Positions 18,341 through 27,339 of a stretch of 64,000 nucleotides of DNA are shown here, piece after piece. Source of the stretch: Streptomyces sp. ISL-100 (GTDB taxonomy: Bacteria; Actinomycetota; Actinomycetes; Streptomycetales; Streptomycetaceae); the NCBI RefSeq assembly GCF_018614615.1, contig NZ_JAGGOK010000042.1, positions 55,890 through 119,889 of the forward strand. The letters run 5' to 3'. The notes below the pieces were generated by a model that worked only from the letters and a program-made list of their open reading frames with translations, did not search any database and was not told the DNA's origin. Position 1 is the stretch's first letter; the number at the start of each line of letters is the position of its first letter. Position numbers and translations under genes: made by a program.

Positions 18341-19480
18341 CTACCGCCCCTTTAGCTCCCGGAGCGCCGGATCCAGCACCACCGCCTCCTCGCGCGCATC
18401 GGCCGCCGTAGTCGGCTCCTCCGGGAAGTGGCACGCCGTCAGGTGCCCCACCCCATTCCCCTCGATCCGAACCAGCGCCGGCTCCGACTCCCCGCACCGC
18501 TCCCGCGCCTTCCAGCACCGCGTACGGAACCGGCACCCCGACGGCGGATCGACCGGCGACGGTACGTCCCCGGCCAGCCGGATCCGCTCCCGCCCCCCGC
18601 CCGCCCCGGCCTCGTCCGCGTCCGTCAGCGCCGCCTCCGGCACCGCGGACAGCAGCGCGTGCGTGTACGGGTGACGGGGCCGGCCGTAGATCGAGTCGCG
18701 GTCGCCGACCTCGACCACCTTCCCGAGGTACATCACCGCCACGCGCTGCGAGAAGTGACGTACCACCGCCAGGTCGTGGGCGATGAAGAGGAACGCGATG
18801 CCCAGGTCCCGCTGGAGTTCCTGGAGCAGATTGACGACCTGCGCCTGGATCGAGACGTCGAGCGCCGACACCGGTTCGTCGGCCACGATCAGCTTCGGTT
18901 CGAGCGCCAGCGCCCGCGCCACACCGATGCGCTGACGCTGCCCGCCGGAGAATTCGTGCGGGAAGCGGTTGTAGTGCTCCGGGTTGAGCCCGACCGTCTC
19001 CAGCAGCTCCCGCACCCGCCGTTCCCGCCCGCCCGCCGGATTCAGGCCGTTGATCTCCATCGGGCCGGAGATGATCGCGCCGACCGTCTGCCGCGGATTC
19101 AGCGACGAGTAGGGGTCCTGGAAGATCATCTGGATCTCGGAGCGGATCGGCGCGAGCTGCTTGCGGCTCGCGTGCGTGATGTCCTTGCCCCGGTACGTGA
19201 TGCGGCCCGCCGTCGGTTCGAGCAGTCGGGTCAGCAGCCGCCCCGTCGTCGACTTCCCGCACCCCGATTCGCCGACCAGGCCGAAGCTCATCCCGGCGTG
19301 CACGGTCAGGTCGATGCCGTCGACCGCCTGTACGGCGCCGACCCTCCGCCGGAAGGGAAAGCCCCCCAGGATGGGGAAATGTTTCGTAAGCCCCTCGGCG
19401 GACAGCAGCGCTTCACCGGCCGCCGCCGCGGGGTCCGCGTCGTCGCGCGGCGAGGGAATGGTGGCCTCTGGCGTCGCCAT
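18341..19480 (-). CDS. Oligopeptide ABC transporter ATPase, OppF type (operon 3, BldK-like)
   Basis: This 379-aa ATPase is the last gene of the minus-strand operon 3. Walker A GESGCGKS is at residues 70-77. FSGGQRQR, Walker B LIVADEP and the cysteine motif SGCRFRTRCW are present, and the C-terminal tail is Ala/Glu-rich. GGGAGAG precedes the ATG. By order it would correspond to bldKE. It is clearly more distant from the two OppF copies of operons 1 and 2 than they are from each other. Confidence 0.92.
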   Translation of the reverse strand: MATPEATIPSPRDDADPAAAAGEALLSAEGLTKHFPILGGFPFRRRVGAVQAVDGIDLTVHAGMSFGLVGESGCGKSTTGRLLTRLLEPTAGRITYRGKDITHASRKQLAPIRSEIQMIFQDPYSSLNPRQTVGAIISGPMEINGLNPAGGRERRVRELLETVGLNPEHYNRFPHEFSGGQRQRIGVARALALEPKLIVADEPVSALDVSIQAQVVNLLQELQRDLGIAFLFIAHDLAVVRHFSQRVAVMYLGKVVEVGDRDSIYGRPRHPYTHALLSAVPEAALTDADEAGAGGGRERIRLAGDVPSPVDPPSGCRFRTRCWKARERCGESEPALVRIEGNGVGHLTACHFPEEPTTAADAREEAVVLDPALRELKGR

Positions 19481-19493
19481 GTCGTAACTCTCC

Positions 19494-20555
19494 CTAACCC
19501 AGCCGGGGTTTGATCTGCTCGATGAAGAACGACCGCTTCTGCTCGGCGCTCAGATGACAGGCCGAACCGGGCCCCGCCCCGATCAGCGGCCGCTCGTCCT
19601 CGCACCGCGTCCCGCCCACCTCGGCCGGGAATCCGCAGCGCGGATGGAACGGGCACCCCGTGGGCGTCTCCAGCAGGCTCGGCGGGGCGCCGGGGATCGG
19701 CACAAGGGCCTGGGTGACGTCGGACTCCAGCCTGGTCATCGAGGTCAACAGGCCCCAGGTGTACGGATGCTGCGGCGCCCGCAGCACGTCCCGCACACTC
19801 CCGCGCTCCACCGCCCGCCCGGCGTACATCACCAGCAGTTCGTCGGCGGTGTTCGCGACCACGCCCAGGTCGTGCGTGATGAGGATGATCGCCGAGCCGA
19901 ACTCCTGCTGGAGATCGCTCAGCAGGTCCAGGATCTGCGCCTGCACGGTCACGTCCAGCGCGGTCGTCGGCTCGTCCGCGATCAGCAGTTCCGGGTCGCA
20001 GACCAGCGCCATCGCGATCATCGCGCGCTGCCGCATACCCCCGCTGAACTGGTGCGGATAGTCGTGCGCGCGCAGCTTCGGCTGCGGGATGCCGACCCGC
20101 CCGAGCAGTTCGACGGCCCGCGCCCACGCGGCCTTCCTGGACGCGCCGGTGTGCTTGCGGTACGGCTCGGAGATCTGCCGGCCGATCGTGTAGTACGGCG
20201 ACAGCGCGGTCAGCGAGTCCTGGAAGATCATCGCGACCTTGTTGCCGCGCAGCTTCTCCAGCGTCTTCTCACCGGCCCCCGTCATCTCCTGCCCGTCGAG
20301 CAGGATCTCGCCGCGGGTTTCCGTGTGCATCGGGTCGTGCAGTCCGAGCACCGACAGATTGGTTACGGACTTCCCCGACCCCGACTCGCCGACGATGCCG
20401 AGCGTGCGGCCGCGCTCCAGGTCGAAGGAGAGCCCGTCGACGGCCTTGACGATGCCGTCCTCGGTCGAGAAGTGGACGTACAGATCGCGTACGGACAGGA
20501 ACGCGCGGCCCGATGCGTCGGCCGGGGTGCCCTCTGTCTTGGCCAGTGTGGTCAC
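19494..20555 (-). CDS. Oligopeptide ABC transporter ATPase, OppD type (operon 3, BldK-like)
   Basis: This 353-aa ATPase has Walker A GESGSGKS at residues 56-63, signature FSGGMRQR, Walker B LLIADEP and the C-terminal TGCPFHPRCG cysteine motif. It starts at GTG 20555 behind AGGAGACGG. It sits 13 nt from the OppF gene and 18 nt from the permease gene upstream, consistent with one transcript. By position it matches bldKD. Confidence 0.92.
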   Translation of the reverse strand: MTTLAKTEGTPADASGRAFLSVRDLYVHFSTEDGIVKAVDGLSFDLERGRTLGIVGESGSGKSVTNLSVLGLHDPMHTETRGEILLDGQEMTGAGEKTLEKLRGNKVAMIFQDSLTALSPYYTIGRQISEPYRKHTGASRKAAWARAVELLGRVGIPQPKLRAHDYPHQFSGGMRQRAMIAMALVCDPELLIADEPTTALDVTVQAQILDLLSDLQQEFGSAIILITHDLGVVANTADELLVMYAGRAVERGSVRDVLRAPQHPYTWGLLTSMTRLESDVTQALVPIPGAPPSLLETPTGCPFHPRCGFPAEVGGTRCEDERPLIGAGPGSACHLSAEQKRSFFIEQIKPRLG

Positions 20556-20573
20556 GTCGTCGTTCCCCGTCTC

Positions 20574-21554
20574 CTAGGACAGCCGCACACGCGGGTCGAT
20601 GTACGCGTACAGGGCGTCCACGACGATGTTGGCGATCACGATCGCGGTGCAGCTGAAGAGCATCACGCCCATCAGCATGGGCAGATCGTTCTCGGTGACG
20701 GAGTTGACCGCGAGCCGCCCGAGGCCGTGCAGCGTGAAGGTGAACTCCGTGATCATCGCGCCGCCGAAGAGTGAGCCCAGGTCGATGCCGACGATGGTGA
20801 TGATGGGCGCGATGGCGCCCCGCCAGGCGTACCGGAAGAAGACAGTCCGCCCCCTCATGCCCTTCGCCCTCGCGGTACGCACATGCTCCTCACCCAGCTG
20901 CTCGATCATCTGGGAGCGCGTCATACGGCTGTAGTTGGCGATGAAGATGATCGACAGCACCAGCCAGGGAAGCAGCATCCCCGCGAACCACTTGGCCGGG
21001 TTTTCGGTGAAGGGGAAGTACTCGGGCCGGTCGAAGACCCCCCAGGTGTCGACGAACAGCCACATCGCGATGACGCCGATGAAGTAGATCTGGAGCGAGT
21101 TGCCGATGAGCGAGAGCGAGCTGAAGAACTTGTCGGTGGCCGTGCCCCGCCGGGCGGCGGCGATCATGCCAATGGCGACGCCGGTGACGAGAAAGACGGC
21201 CGCGCCGCCGAAGGCGAGGGAGAGAGTGGTCGGGTAGCGGTCGAGGATGGTCTCCCAGACCGGCTGCGAGTCGTTGAAGGAGTAGCCGAGGCAGGGCGCC
21301 GGGCAGGCGCCGACCTCCATGTCGCGGCCCGCGAAGATGCCGACGACGTAGTGCCAGAACTGCACGGGGACGGGCTCGTCGAGCCCGAGATTCCTGTTGA
21401 TCTGCTCGATCAGCACCGGGTCGCTGCAGTTCTTCCCGCAGGCCAGCAGGGCCGGCTCGGACGGCAGCGCGAAGAACAGGAAGAAGGTGATCGCGCAGAT
21501 GAGAAAGATGATGACGAGCGCCCCGAGGGAGCGGCGTACGAGGAATCGAAGCAT
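20574..21554 (-). CDS. Oligopeptide ABC transporter permease, OppB type (operon 3, BldK-like)
   Basis: This 326-aa permease starts MLRFLVRRSLGALVIIFLIC and has about six membrane helices. A large external loop holds four cysteines (LLACGKNC and GACPAPCLGY), possibly disulfide-bonded. The EAA loop is AKGMRGRTVFFRYAWRGAIAP. It lies third in the operon, after the lipoprotein gene, so it would be bldKC by order. A 12-bp hairpin separates it from that gene. Confidence 0.92.
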   Translation of the reverse strand: MLRFLVRRSLGALVIIFLICAITFFLFFALPSEPALLACGKNCSDPVLIEQINRNLGLDEPVPVQFWHYVVGIFAGRDMEVGACPAPCLGYSFNDSQPVWETILDRYPTTLSLAFGGAAVFLVTGVAIGMIAAARRGTATDKFFSSLSLIGNSLQIYFIGVIAMWLFVDTWGVFDRPEYFPFTENPAKWFAGMLLPWLVLSIIFIANYSRMTRSQMIEQLGEEHVRTARAKGMRGRTVFFRYAWRGAIAPIITIVGIDLGSLFGGAMITEFTFTLHGLGRLAVNSVTENDLPMLMGVMLFSCTAIVIANIVVDALYAYIDPRVRLS

Positions 21555-21591
21555 GGCGGTCGCTGGTCTTCCGGTACGGGCGCCGGGCGGC

Positions 21592-21626
21592 CCGCCGCAG
21601 GCATGCCCGGAGGCTGCCTGCGGCGG
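21592..21626 (-). terminator. Intercistronic hairpin between lipoprotein and OppB-type gene of operon 3
   Basis: A 12-bp perfect stem (21592-21603 with 21615-21626) and 11-nt loop lies in the 129-nt gap between the lipoprotein stop and the next start. The location matches the attenuator of operon 1 (4921-4954). Confidence 0.6.
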
Positions 21627-21683
21627 ACGGCACGGCGGTCGGATGCGTACGAGAGCTACGGGAGAGCTGCACGCGAGCAGCAG

Positions 21684-23477
21684 CTACTTGACGAAGACCC
21701 CGGTCGGGTCCGCCGTGCCGTACACGGAGTGGTACTTCACGCCGCCGATGCCCGAACCCCAGATGGACCACTGGCGGTTGTAGAAGATCGGCACGGCCGG
21801 GACGTGCTCGGTGAGGATCTTCTCCGAGAGCTTGACCCACTCCCCGGACGCGGTCTTGACGTCCGAGATCGCCTTGATCCGGTCGATCTCCGCGTCCACC
21901 CCGGCGTCCTTCAGCAGCCAGTAGTTCTGGCCGCCGTCCGCCACGCCGCGCCCGTCGAAGAGCGGCGGGACGACGGTGGAGCCGACGGGCCAGTCGGCGC
22001 CCCAGGACGCACGGTGGATGTCGATCTTCTTGTTGATCTTGGAGATCTCGGTGGAGTAGTTGTTGGAGTCGATCTCCTTCTTCTGCACCGTGAAGCCGGC
22101 CTTCTCCAGTGCCTGGGCGACCACGACCGAGACCTTCTGGTATTCGGTGGTGTTGGGGTAGGCGTAGACGATCTCCTGCCCCTCCTTGCCCCCTTCCTTC
22201 AGCAGCGCCTTGGCCTTGACCGGGTCACCGTTGGGCTTGGTCTTCTTCCCGAAGGGATCGCTGTCCTTCCAGCCCGCGAGCGACGGCGCCATCAGATTCC
22301 CCGCCACCTGACCGGCGTTGGGGCCGCCGAACTGGCCGAGGATCTGCCCGTTGGGCAGGGCGTACGCGAGCGCCTCACGCACCTTCTTGTCCTTGATGCG
22401 CGCCATGTTGATGGCCATGTAGTCGACGTACGGCTGAACCTCGTTGAACGACCGCGACTTGGCGTCCGCATCACCCTTCACCGAGGGCCCGACCTCGATC
22501 GTCACGGCATTGGTGAAGGACATCGCGTTCTTGTCGCTCCCGCGGTCGGCCAGCAGCCGACGCCCGGAGTCCGGCTCCTGCACACCGAAGCGGATGTCGA
22601 ACTTGTCCGGGTACTGGTGGCGGATCGGGTCGCTCTTCGGGTCCCAGTTCTCGTTGCGCACCAGCGTGAGCTGCTTGCCCGCCTTGAGCGCCTCGATCTT
22701 GTACGGGCCGGACGACACCGGGTGCGTGTCGTACTTCTTCCCGGTGTCCTTGCCGCCCTTCGCCGGTACGGCGCCGACGTTCGGCATGGCGACGGCGTAC
22801 GGCGTGTCCGCGTGCGGCTGCTGGAAGTGGAAGACGATCGTCTTCTCGTCCGGGGTGTCGAGCACGCTCGCCGGCAGGTGCTTGCCCTTGTACGGGCCGT
22901 CCGGCAGCGCCTTGCGGAACTCCTGGCCCTCGCCGGAGAGCCACTGCGGGATGTAGAGCGGCCCGTCGGTCGCCCACGGCGCGTACAGCCGCTCGACGGC
23001 CTGGCGCACATCGGCCGAGGTGATCGGCGTACCGTCCTCGAACTTCAGGTTGTCCTTGAGCGTGTACGTCCAGGTCTTGCCGCCGTCGGAGACCTTGCCG
23101 GTGTCGGTGGCGAGGTCGCCGACCAGTTTGACCTGACCCTTCTCGTCGACCTTGTACGAGGTGAGGGAGCGGTTGTAGAGCATCTGGACGGTGAGCTGGT
23201 CGGCGTAGTAGATCTGCGCCGGGTCCAGGTGGGTGAAGGCGTCGCGCTGGAGGACGTTGACCGTCCCGCCCTGCTTGGCGCCGGGCACCTCGGGGGCGGG
23301 CCCGGTCGAGTCCGCCTTCGTACCGAGCGAGTAGTTCTCGGCCCGGTTCTTGTCGGGCCCCTTGGGCGGCTCGCTGCCCTCGCCACCCCCTCCGCCCCCG
23401 CCGCCGCTGCTGCACGCCGAGAGCACGAGCGCTCCGACAGCGAGACCCACGGCCCCCAGCCGTCCTCTGTTCCTCAT
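21684..23477 (-). CDS. Oligopeptide-binding lipoprotein (operon 3, BldKB-like)
   Basis: This family-5 solute-binding protein is about 597 aa, longer than those of operons 1 and 2 and close to the roughly 600 aa of BldKB. The signal peptide MRNRGRLGAVGLAVGALVLS ends in a perfect lipobox LSAC (Cys22), followed by SS and eight glycines. The mature domain has VSSGPYKIEAL and ASWGADWPVGSTVVPPLF. Two in-frame ATGs lie upstream (23489 and 23501), but only 23477 has a GAGGA ribosome-binding site. In S. coelicolor BldKB imports an extracellular signal needed for aerial hyphae. That role is inferred here from operon order and size only. Confidence 0.85.
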   Translation of the reverse strand: MRNRGRLGAVGLAVGALVLSACSSGGGGGGGGEGSEPPKGPDKNRAENYSLGTKADSTGPAPEVPGAKQGGTVNVLQRDAFTHLDPAQIYYADQLTVQMLYNRSLTSYKVDEKGQVKLVGDLATDTGKVSDGGKTWTYTLKDNLKFEDGTPITSADVRQAVERLYAPWATDGPLYIPQWLSGEGQEFRKALPDGPYKGKHLPASVLDTPDEKTIVFHFQQPHADTPYAVAMPNVGAVPAKGGKDTGKKYDTHPVSSGPYKIEALKAGKQLTLVRNENWDPKSDPIRHQYPDKFDIRFGVQEPDSGRRLLADRGSDKNAMSFTNAVTIEVGPSVKGDADAKSRSFNEVQPYVDYMAINMARIKDKKVREALAYALPNGQILGQFGGPNAGQVAGNLMAPSLAGWKDSDPFGKKTKPNGDPVKAKALLKEGGKEGQEIVYAYPNTTEYQKVSVVVAQALEKAGFTVQKKEIDSNNYSTEISKINKKIDIHRASWGADWPVGSTVVPPLFDGRGVADGGQNYWLLKDAGVDAEIDRIKAISDVKTASGEWVKLSEKILTEHVPAVPIFYNRQWSIWGSGIGGVKYHSVYGTADPTGVFVK

Positions 23478-23543
23478 GGACGTCCTCATGGAATATCGCA
23501 CCTGCCTGTCCGTCGTTGCCTGTGGTGCCGATGCCGTACGTAC

Positions 23544-23585
23544 AGTGGCCAGTGGCCAGTGGCCAGTGGCCAGCGGTCAGCGGTC
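23544..23585. repeat. Heptanucleotide tandem repeat between permease and lipoprotein genes
   Basis: Four perfect copies of AGTGGCC (23544-23571) are followed by two copies of AGCGGTC (23572-23585). They lie in the 116-nt gap between the operon 3 lipoprotein start and the upstream permease stop. TGGCCA in each unit is a palindrome, so the tract can fold on either strand. Confidence 0.85.
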
Positions 23586-23593
23586 TTCGGCGG

Positions 23594-24583
23594 TCAGCGC
23601 TTCGTCTTCGGATCGAAGGCGTCCCGCACCGAGTCCCCGAGCAGGTTGAACGCGACGACGAAGATCACCATCGCGATGCCGGGGAAGAACATGTAGGTGA
23701 TGTCGTTCTCGTAGTGACGGGCGCCCGCGGCGAACATCCGGCCCCAGTCGGGCGTCGGCTCGATGATCCCCACGCCGAGGAAGGACAGCCCGGCCTCGAC
23801 CGTCACGAACGTCGGCAGCATCAGCGTCGACTGGACGAGCAGCGGGGTCCACAGATTCGGCAGTAGCTCCTTGCGGATGATCCGCCAGGGCGAGGCGCCG
23901 GTCACCTTCGCGGCCTCCACGAACTCCCGCTCCCGCAGCGAGAGCACCTGGCCGCGCAGGATGCGGGCGAGGCCCATCCAGCCCAGCGCCCACATCACGA
24001 TGATCAGCGTGATGACACGCAGATAGGTGGGCGTCTCCTTCTCCGGGCTGACGAAGAGGGCATACACGACGGGGGTGAAGGCGACGAACGACAGCTGGGC
24101 GGGGAAGGCGAGCAGCAGGTCGATGAAGCGGCCCAGGAAGTAGTCGGTCCTGCCGCCCATGTACCCGGCGGTGACGCCGATCAGAATGCCGGTGACCACG
24201 CAGAGGACGGTGGTGGCGGTAGCGATCATGAGCGACGTACGCATGCCGTAGAAGAGCTGCGTGAACACGTCGCGGCCGAGGCCGGGTTCGAGGCCGAACC
24301 AGAATTCTCCGTCGATTCCGCCGTTCGGTTTCGTCGGATAGAAGAATTCGTTCAGCAGGCCGGGGCGCTCGATTCCGTAGGTGGTGTACGGGTCCTTTCC
24401 GTACAGCCGGGAAATGACCGGAGCGAGGAGCGCCGCGGCGAAGAATAAGATCACGACGTACGCGGAGACGACCCCCGCTCTGTCCCGCTTGAACCGCCGC
24501 CACATGAGCTGCCCGGGGGAGCGTCCGGCGAGCACGGACGGGGCGTCAACTTCTGTTCCAGCAGCCCGGGATGCACTCGTCAT
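23594..24583 (-). CDS. Oligopeptide ABC transporter permease, OppC type, with a TTA codon (operon 3, BldK-like)
   Basis: This 329-aa permease is the first gene of operon 3. An N-terminal cytoplasmic segment leads to the helix AYVVILFFAAALLAPV, an extended periplasmic loop and the BPD domain with EAA loop VTGASPWRIIRKELLPNLW and TVEAGLSFLGVGI. Leu46 is encoded by TTA (complement of 24446-24448), the only in-frame TTA I found in any gene of the window. In Streptomyces TTA is read by the bldA tRNA, so translation of this operon head may depend on development. The first third also uses unusually many A/T-ending codons. By order it matches bldKA, but bldK naming is tentative. Confidence 0.9.
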   Translation of the reverse strand: MTSASRAAGTEVDAPSVLAGRSPGQLMWRRFKRDRAGVVSAYVVILFFAAALLAPVISRLYGKDPYTTYGIERPGLLNEFFYPTKPNGGIDGEFWFGLEPGLGRDVFTQLFYGMRTSLMIATATTVLCVVTGILIGVTAGYMGGRTDYFLGRFIDLLLAFPAQLSFVAFTPVVYALFVSPEKETPTYLRVITLIIVMWALGWMGLARILRGQVLSLREREFVEAAKVTGASPWRIIRKELLPNLWTPLLVQSTLMLPTFVTVEAGLSFLGVGIIEPTPDWGRMFAAGARHYENDITYMFFPGIAMVIFVVAFNLLGDSVRDAFDPKTKR

Positions 24584-24841
24584 CGCGTCACGTCCCCACC
24601 GAGAAACACTCGAAGATGAGCGGACTGTGGCAATGCGGGTCTACGCGAGTCAAGAGCCTGGACACATCTTGAGCGAAGGTTATGCAAATCGAGGTGGCTG
24701 CGTGCTTGACGGGGTGCGGCGGTGGGCGACATCGCGCCATGAATGCCGATCAAGTTCGTTAACACGCAAGCAACTTGGCTGACGCGACTCCGATATACGA
24801 ACGCGCCATGCTGAACAGCGTACGGCCGTGCGGGTGCCGTT

Positions 24842-24879
24842 GCCCGGCCGGAGGCGCGCCATGTCGCCTCCGGCCGGGC
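24842..24879 (-). terminator. Terminator of the S9 peptidase gene
   Basis: Perfect 15-bp stem (24842-24856 with 24865-24879), 8-nt loop, about 160 nt beyond the peptidase stop. Confidence 0.75.
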
Positions 24880-24975
24880 GCCTGTGCCTCCGGCTTGTTG
24901 ACCCGGCCCCCGGGGTGCGCCGTGCCGGGGCTGTTGAGCGGCCCCACGGGCCCCACCCCACGGGGCTCCGCCCCT

Positions 24976-25033
24976 CACGCGGCGGAGCCGCAAAGTGTCA
25001 CAGCGGGAAGGGGCCGGTAGGGGAAAGCCCCGC
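24976..25033. repeat. Copy of the dispersed 3'-end repeat
   Basis: CACGCGGCGGAGCCGCAAA, then TGTCACAGC and GGGAAGGGG, followed by GGTAGGGGAAAGCCCCGC. The first part matches 38893-38932, and the second part matches the outer arm of the 18139-18317 repeat. It directly abuts the stop of the minus-strand peptidase gene. Confidence 0.75.
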
Positions 25034-25037
25034 AGGC

Positions 25038-27170
25038 TTACGCCGGCCCCAGTGACCTCCGCAGGAAGTCCACCTGGAGCAGCAGCAAGTTCTCCGCGAC
25101 CTGCTCCTGGGGAGTCATGTGCGTAACTCCCGACAACGGCAGCACCTCATGCGGCCGCCCCGCGGCCAGCAGCGCCGACGACAGCCGGAGCGAGTGCGCC
25201 ATCACCACATTGTCGTCCGCCAGCCCATGGATGATCATCAGCGGCCGGTGCTCATCGGCCGGCCGGGACAGCTGCCCCTCCTCGGTGACAAGAGAGTTCG
25301 CGGCGTACACCTCCGGCCGGCTGCCCGGATCCCCGAGATACCGCTCCGTGTAGTGCGTGTCGTACAGCCGCCAGTCGGTGACCGGCGCGCCCGCGATCCC
25401 CGCGTGGAAGACATCGGGGCGCCGCAGCACCGCGAGCCCCGCCAAGTAGCCCCCGTACGACCAGCCGCGGATCGCGACCCGTCCCAGATCCAGTGGAAAG
25501 TCCTCGGCCAGCGCGTGCAGCGCCTCCACCTGATCGTCGAGCGTGAGCACAAACGAGTCCCTGATCGCCTTCTCCCACCCGGGCGAGCGCCCCGGCGTGC
25601 CGCGTCCGTCGGCGACGACCACCGCGAACCCCTGGTCGGCGAACCACTGCGAGGTGAGGTGGGCATTGTGGGCGGCGACGACGCGCCGCGCGTGCGGCCC
25701 TCCGTACGGGTCCATCAGCACCGGAAGCGGCCCGTCCCCCTCCTCGTAACCCGTCGGCAGCAGAACGGCGCACGGAATCCGCCGCGCGCCCCCCTCCACG
25801 AGCCGCACCCGCGCCCGCAGCACAGGCTCCTCGGCGTACGACGCCACCACCGCCTCCCGCTTGCCGTCGCGCAACACCCGCACCACCGTGCCGCTGCTTT
25901 CCGGACACGCCGAAGCCAGTACGGTGACCCCGCCCGCCCGGACCGCGGAGTGCACCCCGGGCCCCTCCGAAAGGCGCTCCACGCCCAGCTCGTTGACCCG
26001 GTAGACATGCACCTCACCGGTCTCCGGAGCGGCCGCCTCCGCCCCCGCCGAAGCGGAAATCAGCACATCATCGTCCGATACGTCCAGTACCGCCCGCACC
26101 TGCAACTGCGGCCCGGTCAGGGCCCGGTCGCCGACGGTCAGGACCCGCGCCCCGCCCTCGTCCGCGATCCGTACGAGCCGCCCGTCCGGCGCCCAGACCG
26201 GCACCCCGTCGAAAAGATCCAGCCACACCGCGTCCTCGTCCACGTGCACGGTCCGCGTCGCACCGGTCCCGGGGTCCACCGCCAGGTACAGCTGGCTGCG
26301 CTGGTCCCGCGACTGCACGAGCAGCAGCGGCGCGCCCCCCTGCGACCAGTGGACCCGCGCCAGATACGGATGCCGGGCCCGGTCCCACACCACCTCCGTA
26401 CGCTCGCCACCCTCATCGAGCCCGTACAGGAAGAGCCGCACCTCGGCATTGGGCGTCCCCGCAGCCGGGTACGCGACCCGCGCCGGCTCGCGCTCCGGCT
26501 GTGCCGGGTCCGCGATCCACCAGCGCGTCACGGCCGTGTCGTCGGCGCGGGCCACCAGCAGCCGGTCCGATTCCGGCGACCACCAGAAGCCGCGCGAGCG
26601 GGCCATCTCCTCCGCCGCGACGAATTCCGCCAGACCGTACGTCGTGTTCTCGTCCTCCGGCTCGGCGAGCGCCCGGTCGCCGTCGCCCTCCGCGCCGATC
26701 ACCCGCAGGGCGCCCCCGGCGACGTACGCGACATGCAGGCCGTCGGGCGACGGCCGGGGGTCGAGGACCGGCCCCGCCGCCGGCAGTTCCCGCGCGGTGC
26801 CGGCCCGCAGCTCGGCCGCGAAAAGCCGCCCCGACAGCGTGAACGCCGCCAGCTCCACGGCCGCGTCGACGGCGTAACCGACAATCCCCGCAGAGCCTTC
26901 CCGGCTGCGCTCGCGCCGCGCCCTCTCCTGCGCGGACAGCTGCTCGGCGGCGCCGTCGAGCAGCTCTCCGGGATCCGCGGCGATGCGCTCCTGCGCGCCC
27001 CCCTCAAGATCGAGCACCCGGAGCAGGTTTGCCCGATCGGTGCCGGAGGAGGAGCGGAGGAACACCACACGCGTCCCGTCGGGCGACACCGTGAACGCGC
27101 GAGGCGCCCCCAGGGTGAAGCGCTGCGTCCTGGCGTGCTGCCGGGGGAAGGAGAGCTGATTAGACGTCAT
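25038..27170 (-). CDS. S9-family prolyl oligopeptidase / dipeptidyl peptidase IV-like peptidase
   Basis: This 710-aa enzyme has an N-terminal beta-propeller (DPPIV_N-like) of about 440 residues and a C-terminal alpha/beta-hydrolase domain. The catalytic triad is visible: Ser571 in GWSYGGY, Asp652 in GLADDNV and His684 in SGVTHMT. No signal peptide is present, so it is probably cytoplasmic. It would cleave short peptides after proline or alanine, which fits its place beside three peptide importers: imported peptides could be degraded or processed. The start at 27170 gives MTSNQLSFPRQHARTQRFTL; an ATG at 27191 and another 19 codons upstream are less likely. Transcription runs toward operon 3 but a terminator intervenes. 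Confidence 0.9.
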   Translation of the reverse strand: MTSNQLSFPRQHARTQRFTLGAPRAFTVSPDGTRVVFLRSSSGTDRANLLRVLDLEGGAQERIAADPGELLDGAAEQLSAQERARRERSREGSAGIVGYAVDAAVELAAFTLSGRLFAAELRAGTARELPAAGPVLDPRPSPDGLHVAYVAGGALRVIGAEGDGDRALAEPEDENTTYGLAEFVAAEEMARSRGFWWSPESDRLLVARADDTAVTRWWIADPAQPEREPARVAYPAAGTPNAEVRLFLYGLDEGGERTEVVWDRARHPYLARVHWSQGGAPLLLVQSRDQRSQLYLAVDPGTGATRTVHVDEDAVWLDLFDGVPVWAPDGRLVRIADEGGARVLTVGDRALTGPQLQVRAVLDVSDDDVLISASAGAEAAAPETGEVHVYRVNELGVERLSEGPGVHSAVRAGGVTVLASACPESSGTVVRVLRDGKREAVVASYAEEPVLRARVRLVEGGARRIPCAVLLPTGYEEGDGPLPVLMDPYGGPHARRVVAAHNAHLTSQWFADQGFAVVVADGRGTPGRSPGWEKAIRDSFVLTLDDQVEALHALAEDFPLDLGRVAIRGWSYGGYLAGLAVLRRPDVFHAGIAGAPVTDWRLYDTHYTERYLGDPGSRPEVYAANSLVTEEGQLSRPADEHRPLMIIHGLADDNVVMAHSLRLSSALLAAGRPHEVLPLSGVTHMTPQEQVAENLLLLQVDFLRRSLGPA

Positions 27171-27339
27171 ATGCCCGAAGCTACCGCCCATCGGCAAACG
27201 CCATGCGCCCCTCGTGCTGCCGTGCACCGATCAATGCGTACGCACGGATAGTTATGATCCGTAGCGCTTGGTGGGTATGAACCTGCTGGCGACTGTCCGC
27301 ATGCCCGATTTCGACCTGAGTAAGTGGAGGTGAACCGCC

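Larger units (their letters stand above)
24584..25037. other. Intergenic region between S9 peptidase 3' end and operon 3
   Basis: This 454-nt region has two parts. Next to the peptidase stop (25038) lie a dispersed repeat copy and the peptidase terminator (24842-24879). The part from about 24600 to 24830 is the least GC-rich and should hold the operon 3 promoter. On the minus strand TTGACT (plus-strand 24648-24653) resembles a -35 box but lacks a clear -10. No small gene is convincing. Confidence 0.5.

Noticed and set aside
20883..23696. A very long plus-strand open frame (more than 900 codons) opposite the operon 3 genes
   Set aside because: It is antisense to clear permease and lipoprotein genes, its protein is Arg/Val/Asp-rich without any fold pattern, and high-GC DNA routinely gives such shadow frames.
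18341..24583. Firm naming of operon 3 as bldKABCDE
   Set aside because: Gene order and the lipoprotein length fit, but I could not compare sequences. Operons 1 and 2 also lie in the typA-mshB interval where S. coelicolor has bldK, so symbols were withheld.
25119..27251. A 700-codon plus-strand frame opposite the S9 peptidase gene
   Set aside because: The minus strand shows a catalytic triad and correct codon bias, whereas this frame is Arg/Pro-rich with no motif.
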